NCBI GenBank assembly: GCA_963839475.1
Contig: CAWIVH010000016.1
Coordinates: 1 to 64,000, forward strand
Direction of reading: 5' to 3'
Source: CAWIVH01 sp963839475
Lineage (GTDB): Bacteria; Acidobacteriota; UBA6911
DNA length: 64,000 nucleotides
The stretch's first letter is position 1, and the number at the start of each line of letters is the position of its first letter. This document shows, piece by piece, positions 43,648 to 54,310 of this stretch. Below the pieces are notes generated by a model. It saw only the letters and a program-made list of their open reading frames with translations, had not been told where the DNA came from and ran no database searches. The position numbers and the translations under genes are program-made.

Positions 43648-44900
43648 TTGTCCATTGATAGGCGCTGTTCTTCCGCTATAGGCTCGGCGCTCGTCAGCAG
43701 TGAGGATACTCCCGTGTCAGCTGAATTTTCCCCACGACAACTGATTTGCTTTGGAGAATTCAGGGCTGATCTGCAGTTGGGCCGACTTTTCAAGCGGGGA
43801 ATAAAGCTCAAGCTGCGTGAGCAATCGTTCCAAGTGTTGGCGACGCTGCTGGACTATCCCGGGCAGATCGTCACACGAGAGGAACTCAGGCGGCGGCTCT
43901 GGCCGGACGGTGTCTTCGTTGATTTCGATAAAAGTGTGAATACTGCCGACGGAAGGTTGCGGGAGGCACTTGGTGATTCTGCGGAGCATCCACGCTTCAT
44001 TGAAACCCTGCCCAAGCGCGGTTACCGCATGGAAAGGATGACTCCCGAAGCGACGGAAGGAGCCAAGCAGCACTTCAAGGAGGCCATTAAGCTCGATCCT
44101 GAGTTCGCGCTTGCTTATGTTGCTTTGGCGGACCTTTACTCGCAGGTGGGCTACCTTGGCTACGTGCGCCCCAGAGATGCATATTCGATTGGTTTCCCCT
44201 GCGCGCTGCGCGCGGTCGAAATCGACGGCACGCTAGCCGAAGCACACGCGGTGCTCGCCGAATACCATAAACAGCTCGACTGCAACTGGTCGGCAGCCGA
44301 GCATGAGATGGCCAGGGCACTCGAACTCAACCGTGCGTCGCCGCTTGTGAGGATGCGCCACGCCTTGGTTATTCTGATGCCGCACAACCGGATGGGAGAA
44401 GCCATCGCCGAGCTCGAATGCGCCCTCAAAACAGATCCGCTCGCCGGCCTCACGCGCACATGGCTCGGAATCATGTGGGCCTTGGCACGGGATTACGACC
44501 GTGCAATCGACGAAGCCAAGGTCCTGTTCGAACTCGACCCGGCCTCATGCTGGCCCCCCTTCATAAGGGGAATCTCCTACCGACAGAAGTACTTTGAAGA
44601 GTCTCTCCGTGGGCACTAAGGCCGGACTTCGCTGAAGAGGCCATCACGATGCACCGGAGGGCGGCCGAGTTAGCTTCGGGAGCGGAAGTGTTTCTTGGAT
44701 GGCTTGGCCTCGCTTTAGGGGTATGCGGGAGGAAGGCCGAGGCGCGCGCAGTACTGGAGCAGGTCCAGCGATCCGAACGTTACATTCTTCCGACTGTCCT
44801 CGCCCATATGGTATCTCTACCTGGGGAGTTCCGTTCTTATATCCCTTCTGTCGCGTTCGGAAGCCGTGTGCGGGAAGGCTTGGGAGCAGCGAATGCCTGA
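43648..44900 (+). pseudogene. OmpR-type winged-helix/TPR regulator, truncated and frameshifted
   Basis: The N-terminal winged helix is complete (about residues 30-130: FGEFRADLQLGRLFKRGIKL, QSFQVLATLLDYPGQIVTRE ELRRRLW, VNTADGRLREALGDSAEHPRF, IETLPKRGYR). In intact CadC-like proteins a transmembrane segment and a long sensor region follow. Here the sequence goes directly to TPR-like repeats (AKQHFKEAIKLDPEFALAYV ALADLY, LAEAHAVLAEYHKQLDCNW, AIAELECALKTDPLAGL). The frame stops at 44619, but the TPR continues in another frame as DFAEEAITMHRRAAELASGA and EARAVLEQVQRSERYILP. An internal deletion plus a frameshift make a functional regulator unlikely. The start (TTG 43648 or GTG 43714) is uncertain. 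Confidence 0.7.
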
Positions 44901-45009
44901 TCTTGCTCACAGACGGCTCTTGCCGACCTCATCCTCGACCTGGTCCGGGATAACCGGATGCCAGGTCGAGGCAGATCATCATGATAACTTTGAGGTCTAT
45001 CCTATGAGA

Positions 45010-47193
<2,184 letters not shown>

Positions 47194-47223
47194 GGATTCT
47201 CTCCTTTCGTTAATTGCTCTCAC

Positions 47224-47355
47224 TTACTTGGTCAAGTTGCTTATAGGAATCTGCTTTTCGGGATCGCGCGACGATACTTTTCGCCAGGCCATGAAGGAGA
47301 ACTGGCTGCCCGCGACAGGGATCCCCGCCCAAGCCGTCAATGGTTTCTTGTCCAT
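47224..47355 (-). pseudogene. Catalase (KatA/KatE-type) N-terminal remnant upstream of katG
   Basis: A 43-codon frame (MDKKPLTAWAGIPVAGSQFS FMAWRKVSSRDPEK...) with a good ribosome binding site (AAAAGGGGAG). The first 20 residues resemble the opening of monofunctional haem catalases (KKPLTTAxGxPVxDNQNS), after which the family's TAGPRGP motif is missing. It lies between perR and katG and may be a leftover of a katA gene, now serving only as a leader ORF for katG. Confidence 0.4.
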
Positions 47356-47399
47356 GGCGCTCCCCTTTTCAAGGCGGCCTATTTAGACACCTTCCCAGT

Positions 47400-47413
47400 T
47401 TAGAAGGCGTCTA
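47400..47413. promoter_or_regulatory. PerR/Fur-like operator upstream of katG
   Basis: TTAGAAGGCGTCTA shares TTAGAA-N3-GTCTA with the site in front of the fur-family gene. It lies between that gene's stop and the catalase remnant/katG, within the expected promoter. It is an imperfect palindrome. Confidence 0.5.
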
Positions 47414-47434
47414 GATTGGCGACAAAAAAAGGCG

Positions 47435-47830
47435 CTACCTGCGTCTTCTGCCGCGCATTACGACCTGGTATTCCCGGACTTCGAAGCCCTCGATAGATTT
47501 TTCCCCCCTGACCTTCAGCGCTTCCCAGGGAACGTCGATCACCTTCCCAGTATCCTCGTCGATAAAGTGGTGGTGCGGCTCGACGTGGGGATCGAAAACC
47601 ACGACTCCCTCTCTGAGCGGCTGAGGCTTGAGGAGCCCCTTCTCGGCAAATAGGTTGAGGGTGTTGTACACCGTGGCACGGGAGATGGTTGGGCAGCGAG
47701 ACCGCACCTGCATCCATACTTCATCTGCGGTAGGATGGGTGGCGGTGCTCAAAACGAATTCGGCAACGGCAATGCGCTGAGGCGTGGGTTGAATCCCAGA
47801 ATTACGGAGCCGGTCGATAACAGTGCTCAT
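47435..47830 (-). CDS. perR: Fur-family regulator of PerR/Irr type without CxxC zinc site
   Basis: A 131-aa Fur-family protein: winged helix (GIQPTPQRIAVAEFVLSTAT HPTADEVW, TISRATVYNTLNLFAEKGLL) and a dimerisation domain with HVEPHHHFIDEDTGKVIDVP. The two CxxC pairs that hold structural zinc in classical PerR and Fur are absent; in their place is IDEDTG, as in the Irr-like/Cys-less PerR group. The HHH cluster and Asp residues could form a regulatory metal site. It is upstream of katG on the same strand, and its own start is preceded by an operator-like palindrome, so it probably represses katG and itself until peroxide or haem status changes. Confidence 0.88.
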   Translation of the reverse strand: MSTVIDRLRNSGIQPTPQRIAVAEFVLSTATHPTADEVWMQVRSRCPTISRATVYNTLNLFAEKGLLKPQPLREGVVVFDPHVEPHHHFIDEDTGKVIDVPWEALKVRGEKSIEGFEVREYQVVMRGRRRR

Positions 47831-47836
47831 TAAGCG

Positions 47837-47856
47837 TTAGAATAAGTCTATTATAA
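47837..47856. promoter_or_regulatory. PerR/Fur-like operator upstream of perR
   Basis: TTAGAATA, spacer AGTC, TATTATAA form an inverted repeat with one mismatch, 7 bases before the perR-like ATG, and include the shared core TTAGAA-N3-GTCTA. TTATAATAGA on the minus strand also contains a TATAAT -10 hexamer, so binding would block the promoter. Confidence 0.6.
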
Positions 47857-48038
47857 GATAAAGTCAATCGATGCGGTGACACGGTTGCTTGTTGCTCTCA
47901 CATGCGGCAGGTGCGCCAAGTAGAACTGCCATACCGTCAGGTTCTGACTGCACGGCCATCGCAGTTGGCAGCTCTAACCTATTCCTTGCCCATGATCCTC
48001 TGAATCGCTCTGCTGCCGGTCTTTGAGTGCCCCAGTGA

Positions 48039-48212
48039 AGCGTCAAGGTCGTTGAAATGTACCCGGGCAGCTGGTACATCCGGGTCGTATACAATTATTT
48101 CCTCAAGACCAAGCAAATCGATTCCAAAGAGCGCGCGGTCGAGGTCAGCCGTAAGCTGACCACGGCGCTCGATACCAAAAATGCAAACAATCTGCAAATG
48201 GAGGCTGCCACC
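48039..48212 (+). repeat. 174-bp direct repeat, copy 2 (integrase N-terminus without start codon)
   Basis: 173 of 174 bases match 41918-42091. This copy lacks the ATG that opens copy 1 (it is preceded by CCCAGTGA) and passes into unrelated sequence after GCTGCCACC, so it is a truncated duplicate. Confidence 0.95.
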
Positions 48213-48439
48213 TTTGTGTGGCCAACAATTCCAATTTAGCTGAAAGATTCAGGTGTCGGAAACGCCGCGAGAAATCACATGTCCCGCTCAAGTTCCTAAT
48301 GTTGGCAACTTTCTCAGATCATAATGTGGTCAGTTTTCGGCTGGTGCCCAGGTATCACACGGCGGAGATCTCCGACAATCGGCGCATGGACGGTTGGGTT
48401 TTGATCGAGTTCGCCTCAATATCAATGAGATTTCTCGTC

Positions 48440-48511
48440 CGCTTTATGCTGGCCGCGGCCATGAATCCCTGCCAGTGCGGATGCACAAAGATCAAAGGCT
48501 GGCAGGAGTAG
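48440..48511 (+). pseudogene. ComM/YifB-type Mg-chelatase-like fragment
   Basis: The frame end reads RFLVRFMLAAAMNPCQCGCT, close to the conserved (FPARF)MLVAAMNPCPCG block of ComM-like AAA+ proteins, then stops. Nothing of the rest of the gene is present. It is a short displaced fragment in a mosaic stretch. Confidence 0.45.
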
Positions 48512-49011
48512 CCGTCGGCGAAATTTGAAATTCTGATATGGGCTCATGATATAAAGGCCAGTGACGGCGCCAGCCGCTCTGGGACATTCACTTTGCCACA
48601 ATCAGATCTAGTCCAGCAAAAATAGGAATTGATATCTCAATTGTCGCCGGAATGATGGTCGCTGTCTGCCGGGAGGATGGCTGATAGTCGAACGGCGCCC
48701 GAGAGTTTCACCCATGCGCCGGTACCGAACCAGCTTCTGATAAGGCAGGCATTATGTCGACTTGCCGGCACAATCGGGAGTTCAGGCTGAAACGATGTTG
48801 CCGTACAGAAATTATCACACACGTTTCCCTACTGGAGCTTCACCTGTGCCACAGGAGCATTACCATCGGCGAGGGTTTAGGAGATTTACCCGCGCGAATT
48901 TCTGCATTACACTAAGACCATCTGCTGTATAAGGGCGGTTAAATGCTCATCAAATCGTGTGGCGATAGCTTGATTATCTCAAAATAGTGGCTGGGCAAAA
49001 TCGGATTACTT

Positions 49012-52000
49012 ATGGCTATGTCCGCACCTGGAAAGAGCGAGCAAGACAGGGCCTCGGCACTCTCGCAATCGCACTCAGCAGGCAATCGGGCCTCAATCCT
49101 GGCGTGGCTGCCCGTCATAGGTTCTGCTGCGGCCGTTGCCATTATTTTATACCTGCACATTGATGCGGCCTGGAACTCTCCAGTGCTCCTGCTGTTTTTG
49201 AATACGCTTTTCCTGTCCATAGTCTCGTTTTTGGTGTCCATCCTGGCGGGCCAGAGCTATTTGGCTGGACAGGGCAAAGCGGTCTTGCTGCTGGGATGCG
49301 GAACGCTGGCCCTGGGCCTGGGCGCAGTCCTGGCCGGCCTGCCGCCGGCGCGAAATGATCCCAACTACACGATAACGATGTACAACACAGCAGCCCTCCT
49401 GGCTTCAATCTGCAACCTTGCCGGCGCGGGCTGGGCCTTGAGGGTAAAGGAGTCGCCTCGGAGTCCATCAGGCGTGCTGATGGCGGTCCTATACCCCTCC
49501 ATCATCCTGTTCCTGATCCTGGAGACGGCCGCCGTACGGGAAGGGCTCCTGCCTGCGTTTTTCATCGAAGGATATGGAGCGACTGCCTGCAACCTGGCCA
49601 CTCTCTGGACGGCAGCCGGCCTATTCTCCATCTCCGCCCTCTTATTGTGGAACTGCTATCGCCGGACCCGATCCGCCTTTATGCGATGGTATTCCATGGG
49701 ATTGATGTTGATCGTGATAGGGCTTTTGGCCGTATCGCTGCAAAGACATTTCGGGAGTCCGTTGAACTGGGCCGGGCGCGGCGCGCAGTACGTGGGCGGG
49801 GTTTATATGTTGGTCGCCGTGATCTGCACCGCCCGGCAGAACCGAAAATGGACGATTTCCATAGAGGCCGCGTTACGCCAGAGCGAAGACCGATATCGTT
49901 CCCTGATGGAAATGTCCCCTGAGGCTGTTTTCGTCGACCGGGACGGCCGGGTTGTGTTCGTCAACCCGGCGGCAGTCGGGCTTTTCGGCGCCGCCTCCGC
50001 CGAGCTTCTGCTGGGGCGCTCGCCCTTCGACCTGTTCCATCCGGACTTTCATGGCATCATCCGGGGAAGGATATCGGCACTGCTGGACGGCAAGGCGGTG
50101 CCGATTATCGAAGCGCGGATTCGACGGATCGACGGCGGTGTGCGGGACGTGGCGCTTGCGGCAGCAGCTGTTGACGACGGGAACGGCCGGGCAATCCAGG
50201 TCGTACTTCGGGACGTGACCGAGCGCAAGCAGGCCGAGACTCTGGTGCGCAGCGGCGAGGAGAGACTGCGCCTGGCGCTCGATGCCGGGCACATGGCGAC
50301 GTGGGACTGGCATGTCCCCAGCGGTGAGGTCGTCTGGAACGACCACCACTTCCGCATGTTGGGTTACGAACCCGGCGAAATCGCCCCCGGCTACAGCGCC
50401 TGGGCGGATCGGATCCATCCCGACGACCGTGCCGCCACCGAAACTGCGCTTCGACAGAGCATGGACAAGGGCGCCGATTATTCCGCCGAGTTCCGGGTGT
50501 GCATGCCCGATGGCGAGGTGCGGTGGCTCGAGGCCCGCGGCCGGTTCGAGCATGATCCGGCAGGCGACCCGACCCGCTCCTACGGTGTCATGATAGACAT
50601 AACGGACCGAAAAAAGGCAGAGGAGGAACGTCATTTCCTCCTGGACGAATTGCAGGCCGTGCTCGATGCCGCCCCCGTGGCCATCTGGATCGCCCACGAC
50701 CCCGAGTGCCGGCGCATCACCGGCAACGCCTTTGCCGATGAAATGGTCATGAACGTCCGTCGCGGCGAAAACATTTCCCGCAGCGCCGCACCCGGCGAAA
50801 CGGTGATCCCCTACAGGACCCTGCGCAATGGGAAGGAACTCAAGCCGGAGGAGTTGCCCGCTCAGTTTGCCGCCAGCACGGGCCGGCGTTTGCTGGACCA
50901 GGAAATGGACCTTGTCTTCCCCGACGGGAGGATCGTTTCCATGCTGATGGGCGCTCTTCCGCTCTTCGACGGCCATGGCCGTGTGCGGGGCAGCGTTACC
51001 GCGGGTGTCGATATCACCCAACTCAAGCAAGCGGAACAAATGGTGCGGGAAAGTGAGCAGCGCTTTCGGTCTCTGTTCAACGGCATGATCGAGGGATTTG
51101 CCATCCACGAAATTATTGTGAATGACGACGGGACCCCGGAGGACTACCGTTTCCTTGACATCAACCCGGCCTTCGAGCAAATGACCGGCCTCAGGCGCGA
51201 GGATGTGGTCGGCAGGACCCACAACGAGGTTCTACCGGGGGATGACCCGAAATGGCTTGCGATGTACGGCGAAGTCGCCCTGACAGGCAAGCCCGTCCAG
51301 TTCGAGAATTACTCGCCGGCACTCAGGCGGCATTACGAAGTTGTGGCGTATCGACCGGCACCGATGCAGTTTGCCGTCATTTTTATGGATATAACATTCC
51401 GCAAACAGTCCGACGAGGCGCTCCGCAAAGCGTTGGCCGCGGCCGAAGAAGGCCAGAGGACCCTGGCGGCCCTGATGGAATACGCGCCTGAAGGCATCAC
51501 CATTGCCGATGCCCCGGCTGTGAACATACGGATGGTCAGCCGCTATGGCCAGGATGTGCTTGGCGCCCACCACGATCAAATGACCGCCGGTGAGGTGGCG
51601 CGACGATGGACGGTTTACCATGCCGACGGCATCACGCCCCTGGCCACGGAAGAACTGCCCCTGGTTCGGGCGATCCAGCGCGGGGAGACCGTGCAGAATG
51701 CCGAACTGGTCCAGGTCAACCAGCAGGGAAAACGAATGTGGCTGCTGTGCAACGCCGGGCCAATTCGTGACGATGTCGGGAGCATAGTCGGTGGAATCGT
51801 CGTGTGGCGGGACATTACCGAGCGGCGGCGGGTCGAAGAAATGCTGCGCGAAGGCGAGGAGCGTTTGCGCCTGGCCCAGGAAAGCGCCAATGTGGGGATT
51901 TGGGACTGGAAAGTCGAAACCGGCGCCCTTGATTTCACCCCGGAACTCAATAAGCTTTATGGTCTGCCCTCCGGGGCCATCAGAACGTACAAGGATTGGC

Positions 52001-53832
52001 GCGACCGGGTGCATCCCGAAGACATCAGCAGGATCGAGAAATCGCGCGATGAAGCTATAGCCAGGCACGAATCGTTTAATCTGGAGTTCCGCGGCCGCCA
52101 TTCCTGCGGCGAGTATCGCTGGATATCGACCCAGGGCGGTGCGATCTATGACGAATCGGGCAAGGTTCTGAGGGTGCTCGGCGTCAACCTGGACATCACC
52201 GATCGCAAAAGGGCCGAGGAAACGATCCGCAATAGCGAACGCCTATATCGCGGAATCGGCGAATCCATAGACTACGGCGTCTGGGTCTGCGCTCCCGACG
52301 GCCGCAATATTTACGCCAGCGAATCATTTCTAAAACTGGTGGGCATGACCCAGCAACAGTGCTCCGATTTCGGCTGGGGAGACGTTCTCCATCCGGATGA
52401 CGCTGAACGAACTATAAATGCATGGAAGGAATGCGTCCGCACGGGCGGGACCTGGGATATCGAACACCGGTTCCGCGGCGTGGACGGCCGGTGGCATCCC
52501 ATCCTGGCCCGCGGCGTACCGGTGAGAAACGACCGTGGCGAGATCACTTGCTGGGCGGGGATCAACCTCGATATTCGTCGCATCAAACAGGCGGAGGAGG
52601 CCGTTGCACGGCGCAATGCCCTGCTCGCCGGTATTAACAACGTGTTCGAAGCAGCCATGCAAAGGCAGTCAGAGGAGGAATTCTGCGAGGCCTGCCTGGA
52701 CGTAGCCGAGAGCGTCACCGGAAGCAGGATCAGCTTCATCGGCGAAATGGGCACCGACGGATACCTTCACAGCCTGGCCATCAGCAATCCCGGACGGGCC
52801 GCCTGCAAAAGTACAGACCAGGCGGGCCTCCGCAGGCCGCCGGGCAACTTCCCGATTCACGGAATCTACGGAAGGGTGCTGAAGGATGGCAAAGGTTTGA
52901 TTGTCAATGATCCTCCCTCCCATCCCGATCGCATAGGCCTGCCGGAGGGCCATCCGCCGCTGACCGCCTTCCTCGGCGTCCCGCTGATGCGTGGCGAAAA
53001 GCTTTTCGGGATGATTGCGGTGGGGAACCGGGATGGCGGCTACCGTGCGGAAGACCAGCTGGCCCTGGAGACGCTGGCGCCGGCTTTCATGGCGACCCTG
53101 GGTCGCAAGCGGGCCGAGGAAGCCCGGCGCAGGACCGTCGAAGAATTGCAGCGCTCTAACAGGGAGCTGGAACAGTTTGCCTATATTTCCAGCCATGATC
53201 TGCAGGAGCCATTACGCCAGGTGCAAGCTTTTGTTCAATTGCTGCGTGACCGTTATTCCGACAAACTCGACGGCAAGGCGGCCCAATATATGCAGTTCGT
53301 GTATGATGGAGCCGCGCGGATGAGCGACCTGGTCGGGGGACTCCTGGCCTACTCACGGCTCGGCGGGCACGACGCTCCCCGCCAGCCAGTACCTTGCCAG
53401 CTGGCCATGGATACCGCTCTGGCCAACCTCCAGGCAAGCATCGCAGAATCCCGCGCCAGGATTACACACGATGAACTGCCGACGGTGATGGCCGGGTCGA
53501 CGCTGTTGACACAACTGTTCCAAAACCTCATAGGCAACGCCATCAAGTTCCACAGGGATGGCGTACCGCCTGCCGTCCACGTCGGGTGCCGGCGCGAAGG
53601 CGCAGTCTGGCTGTTTTCGGTGAGCGACAACGGCATTGGCATCAGCCGGGAGCACCATGAAAGAGTCTTCATGATTTTCCAGCGCCTCCACGGCCGTGCA
53701 AAATACCCCGGGACGGGTATCGGCCTTGCTATCTGCAAAAAGATCGTTGAGCAGCACGGAGGCCGGATCTGGATCGAGTCGGATCCTGGAACAGGCTCAA
53801 CCTTTTGCTTTACAATGCCGCAGGAGCTTTAG
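49012..53832 (+). CDS. Membrane-bound multi-PAS/GAF sensor histidine kinase
   Basis: A 1606-aa kinase. Residues about 25-285 contain 7-8 transmembrane helices (MASE-like sensor). About seven PAS modules follow, each ending in a DITxRKxAE-type junction, at roughly 295-405, 412-535, 545-680, 685-800, 815-940, 945-1065 and 1070-1190. A GAF domain spans about 1205-1365 (ESVTGSRISFIGEMG, LGVPLMRGEKLFGMIAVGNR). The HisKA helix has the phospho-His in FAYISSHDLQEPLRQVQAF, and the HATPase has QNLIGNAIKFH, VSDNGIGISREHHERVFMIF and GTGIGLAICKKIVEQHGG. The kinase core is the phytochrome-like type that pairs with Rcp1-like regulators, and one such regulator starts 3 bases after its stop. Confidence 0.93.
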   Translation: MAMSAPGKSEQDRASALSQSHSAGNRASILAWLPVIGSAAAVAIILYLHIDAAWNSPVLLLFLNTLFLSIVSFLVSILAGQSYLAGQGKAVLLLGCGTLALGLGAVLAGLPPARNDPNYTITMYNTAALLASICNLAGAGWALRVKESPRSPSGVLMAVLYPSIILFLILETAAVREGLLPAFFIEGYGATACNLATLWTAAGLFSISALLLWNCYRRTRSAFMRWYSMGLMLIVIGLLAVSLQRHFGSPLNWAGRGAQYVGGVYMLVAVICTARQNRKWTISIEAALRQSEDRYRSLMEMSPEAVFVDRDGRVVFVNPAAVGLFGAASAELLLGRSPFDLFHPDFHGIIRGRISALLDGKAVPIIEARIRRIDGGVRDVALAAAAVDDGNGRAIQVVLRDVTERKQAETLVRSGEERLRLALDAGHMATWDWHVPSGEVVWNDHHFRMLGYEPGEIAPGYSAWADRIHPDDRAATETALRQSMDKGADYSAEFRVCMPDGEVRWLEARGRFEHDPAGDPTRSYGVMIDITDRKKAEEERHFLLDELQAVLDAAPVAIWIAHDPECRRITGNAFADEMVMNVRRGENISRSAAPGETVIPYRTLRNGKELKPEELPAQFAASTGRRLLDQEMDLVFPDGRIVSMLMGALPLFDGHGRVRGSVTAGVDITQLKQAEQMVRESEQRFRSLFNGMIEGFAIHEIIVNDDGTPEDYRFLDINPAFEQMTGLRREDVVGRTHNEVLPGDDPKWLAMYGEVALTGKPVQFENYSPALRRHYEVVAYRPAPMQFAVIFMDITFRKQSDEALRKALAAAEEGQRTLAALMEYAPEGITIADAPAVNIRMVSRYGQDVLGAHHDQMTAGEVARRWTVYHADGITPLATEELPLVRAIQRGETVQNAELVQVNQQGKRMWLLCNAGPIRDDVGSIVGGIVVWRDITERRRVEEMLREGEERLRLAQESANVGIWDWKVETGALDFTPELNKLYGLPSGAIRTYKDWRDRVHPEDISRIEKSRDEAIARHESFNLEFRGRHSCGEYRWISTQGGAIYDESGKVLRVLGVNLDITDRKRAEETIRNSERLYRGIGESIDYGVWVCAPDGRNIYASESFLKLVGMTQQQCSDFGWGDVLHPDDAERTINAWKECVRTGGTWDIEHRFRGVDGRWHPILARGVPVRNDRGEITCWAGINLDIRRIKQAEEAVARRNALLAGINNVFEAAMQRQSEEEFCEACLDVAESVTGSRISFIGEMGTDGYLHSLAISNPGRAACKSTDQAGLRRPPGNFPIHGIYGRVLKDGKGLIVNDPPSHPDRIGLPEGHPPLTAFLGVPLMRGEKLFGMIAVGNRDGGYRAEDQLALETLAPAFMATLGRKRAEEARRRTVEELQRSNRELEQFAYISSHDLQEPLRQVQAFVQLLRDRYSDKLDGKAAQYMQFVYDGAARMSDLVGGLLAYSRLGGHDAPRQPVPCQLAMDTALANLQASIAESRARITHDELPTVMAGSTLLTQLFQNLIGNAIKFHRDGVPPAVHVGCRREGAVWLFSVSDNGIGISREHHERVFMIFQRLHGRAKYPGTGIGLAICKKIVEQHGGRIWIESDPGTGSTFCFTMPQEL

Positions 53833-53834
53833 GT

Positions 53835-54272
53835 ATGTGTGTATCCGGTCATGGCGACCTCGTAATCCTGATCGTCGAGGACAATCCCGCCGACGTGCTT
53901 TTCTTTCAGGAGGCTGTCGAAGCAACCGGGATTGCAGCCACCTTGTTCGTTGCGGGCGATGGCAGCGAGACCATACATTTCCTCCGGCGGCAGGGAATGC
54001 ATTCCGGCGCCCCTCGGCCTGATGTTATGGTACTGGACCTTAACCTGCCCATCCGGAATGGGCAGGAGGTGCTTATAGAAATCATGGCGGACCCGGATTT
54101 GCGGTCGATCCCGGTGGCCATTCTGACCACCTCGACATCCGAAAGCTCGGTATGCGGCCTGTGCCCTCCCGGCCGCTGCCTCTATTTCACCAAAACGCCG
54201 CATTTTCAGGAGCTTCAGGACATCGTTCTGGCCATCGCCGCGCATGCGAGTGCGATGCGGTCAACAGGGTAG
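53835..54272 (+). CDS. Single-domain response regulator (Rcp1-like)
   Basis: A 145-aa receiver domain without output domain: acidic pair in VILIVEDNPADVLFFQEAVE, phosphoacceptor Asp in DVMVLDLNLPIRNGQEVL, the Thr/Ser in VAILTTSTSES and the Lys in LYFTKTPHF. The usual Lys-Pro is Lys-Thr, and the segment before it (VCGLCPPGRC) is unusual for the family. It begins 3 bases after the multi-PAS kinase stop, so it is almost certainly that kinase's partner. Confidence 0.9.
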   Translation: MCVSGHGDLVILIVEDNPADVLFFQEAVEATGIAATLFVAGDGSETIHFLRRQGMHSGAPRPDVMVLDLNLPIRNGQEVLIEIMADPDLRSIPVAILTTSTSESSVCGLCPPGRCLYFTKTPHFQELQDIVLAIAAHASAMRSTG

Positions 54273-54310
54273 CGCCGATCGGAAGACCCTCCTCGGGAAG
54301 GAGGCTTCAA

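Larger units (their letters stand above)
47864..49011. other. Mosaic non-coding region
   Basis: Apart from the integrase-fragment repeat and the ComM fragment listed separately, no gene is supported here. It separates the katG/perR segment from the multi-PAS kinase. Confidence 0.5.

Noticed and set aside
49873..51222. 449-codon minus-strand frame within the multi-PAS kinase
   Set aside because: Repeated PAS domains on the plus strand explain the open antisense frame; it has no start signal or domain.
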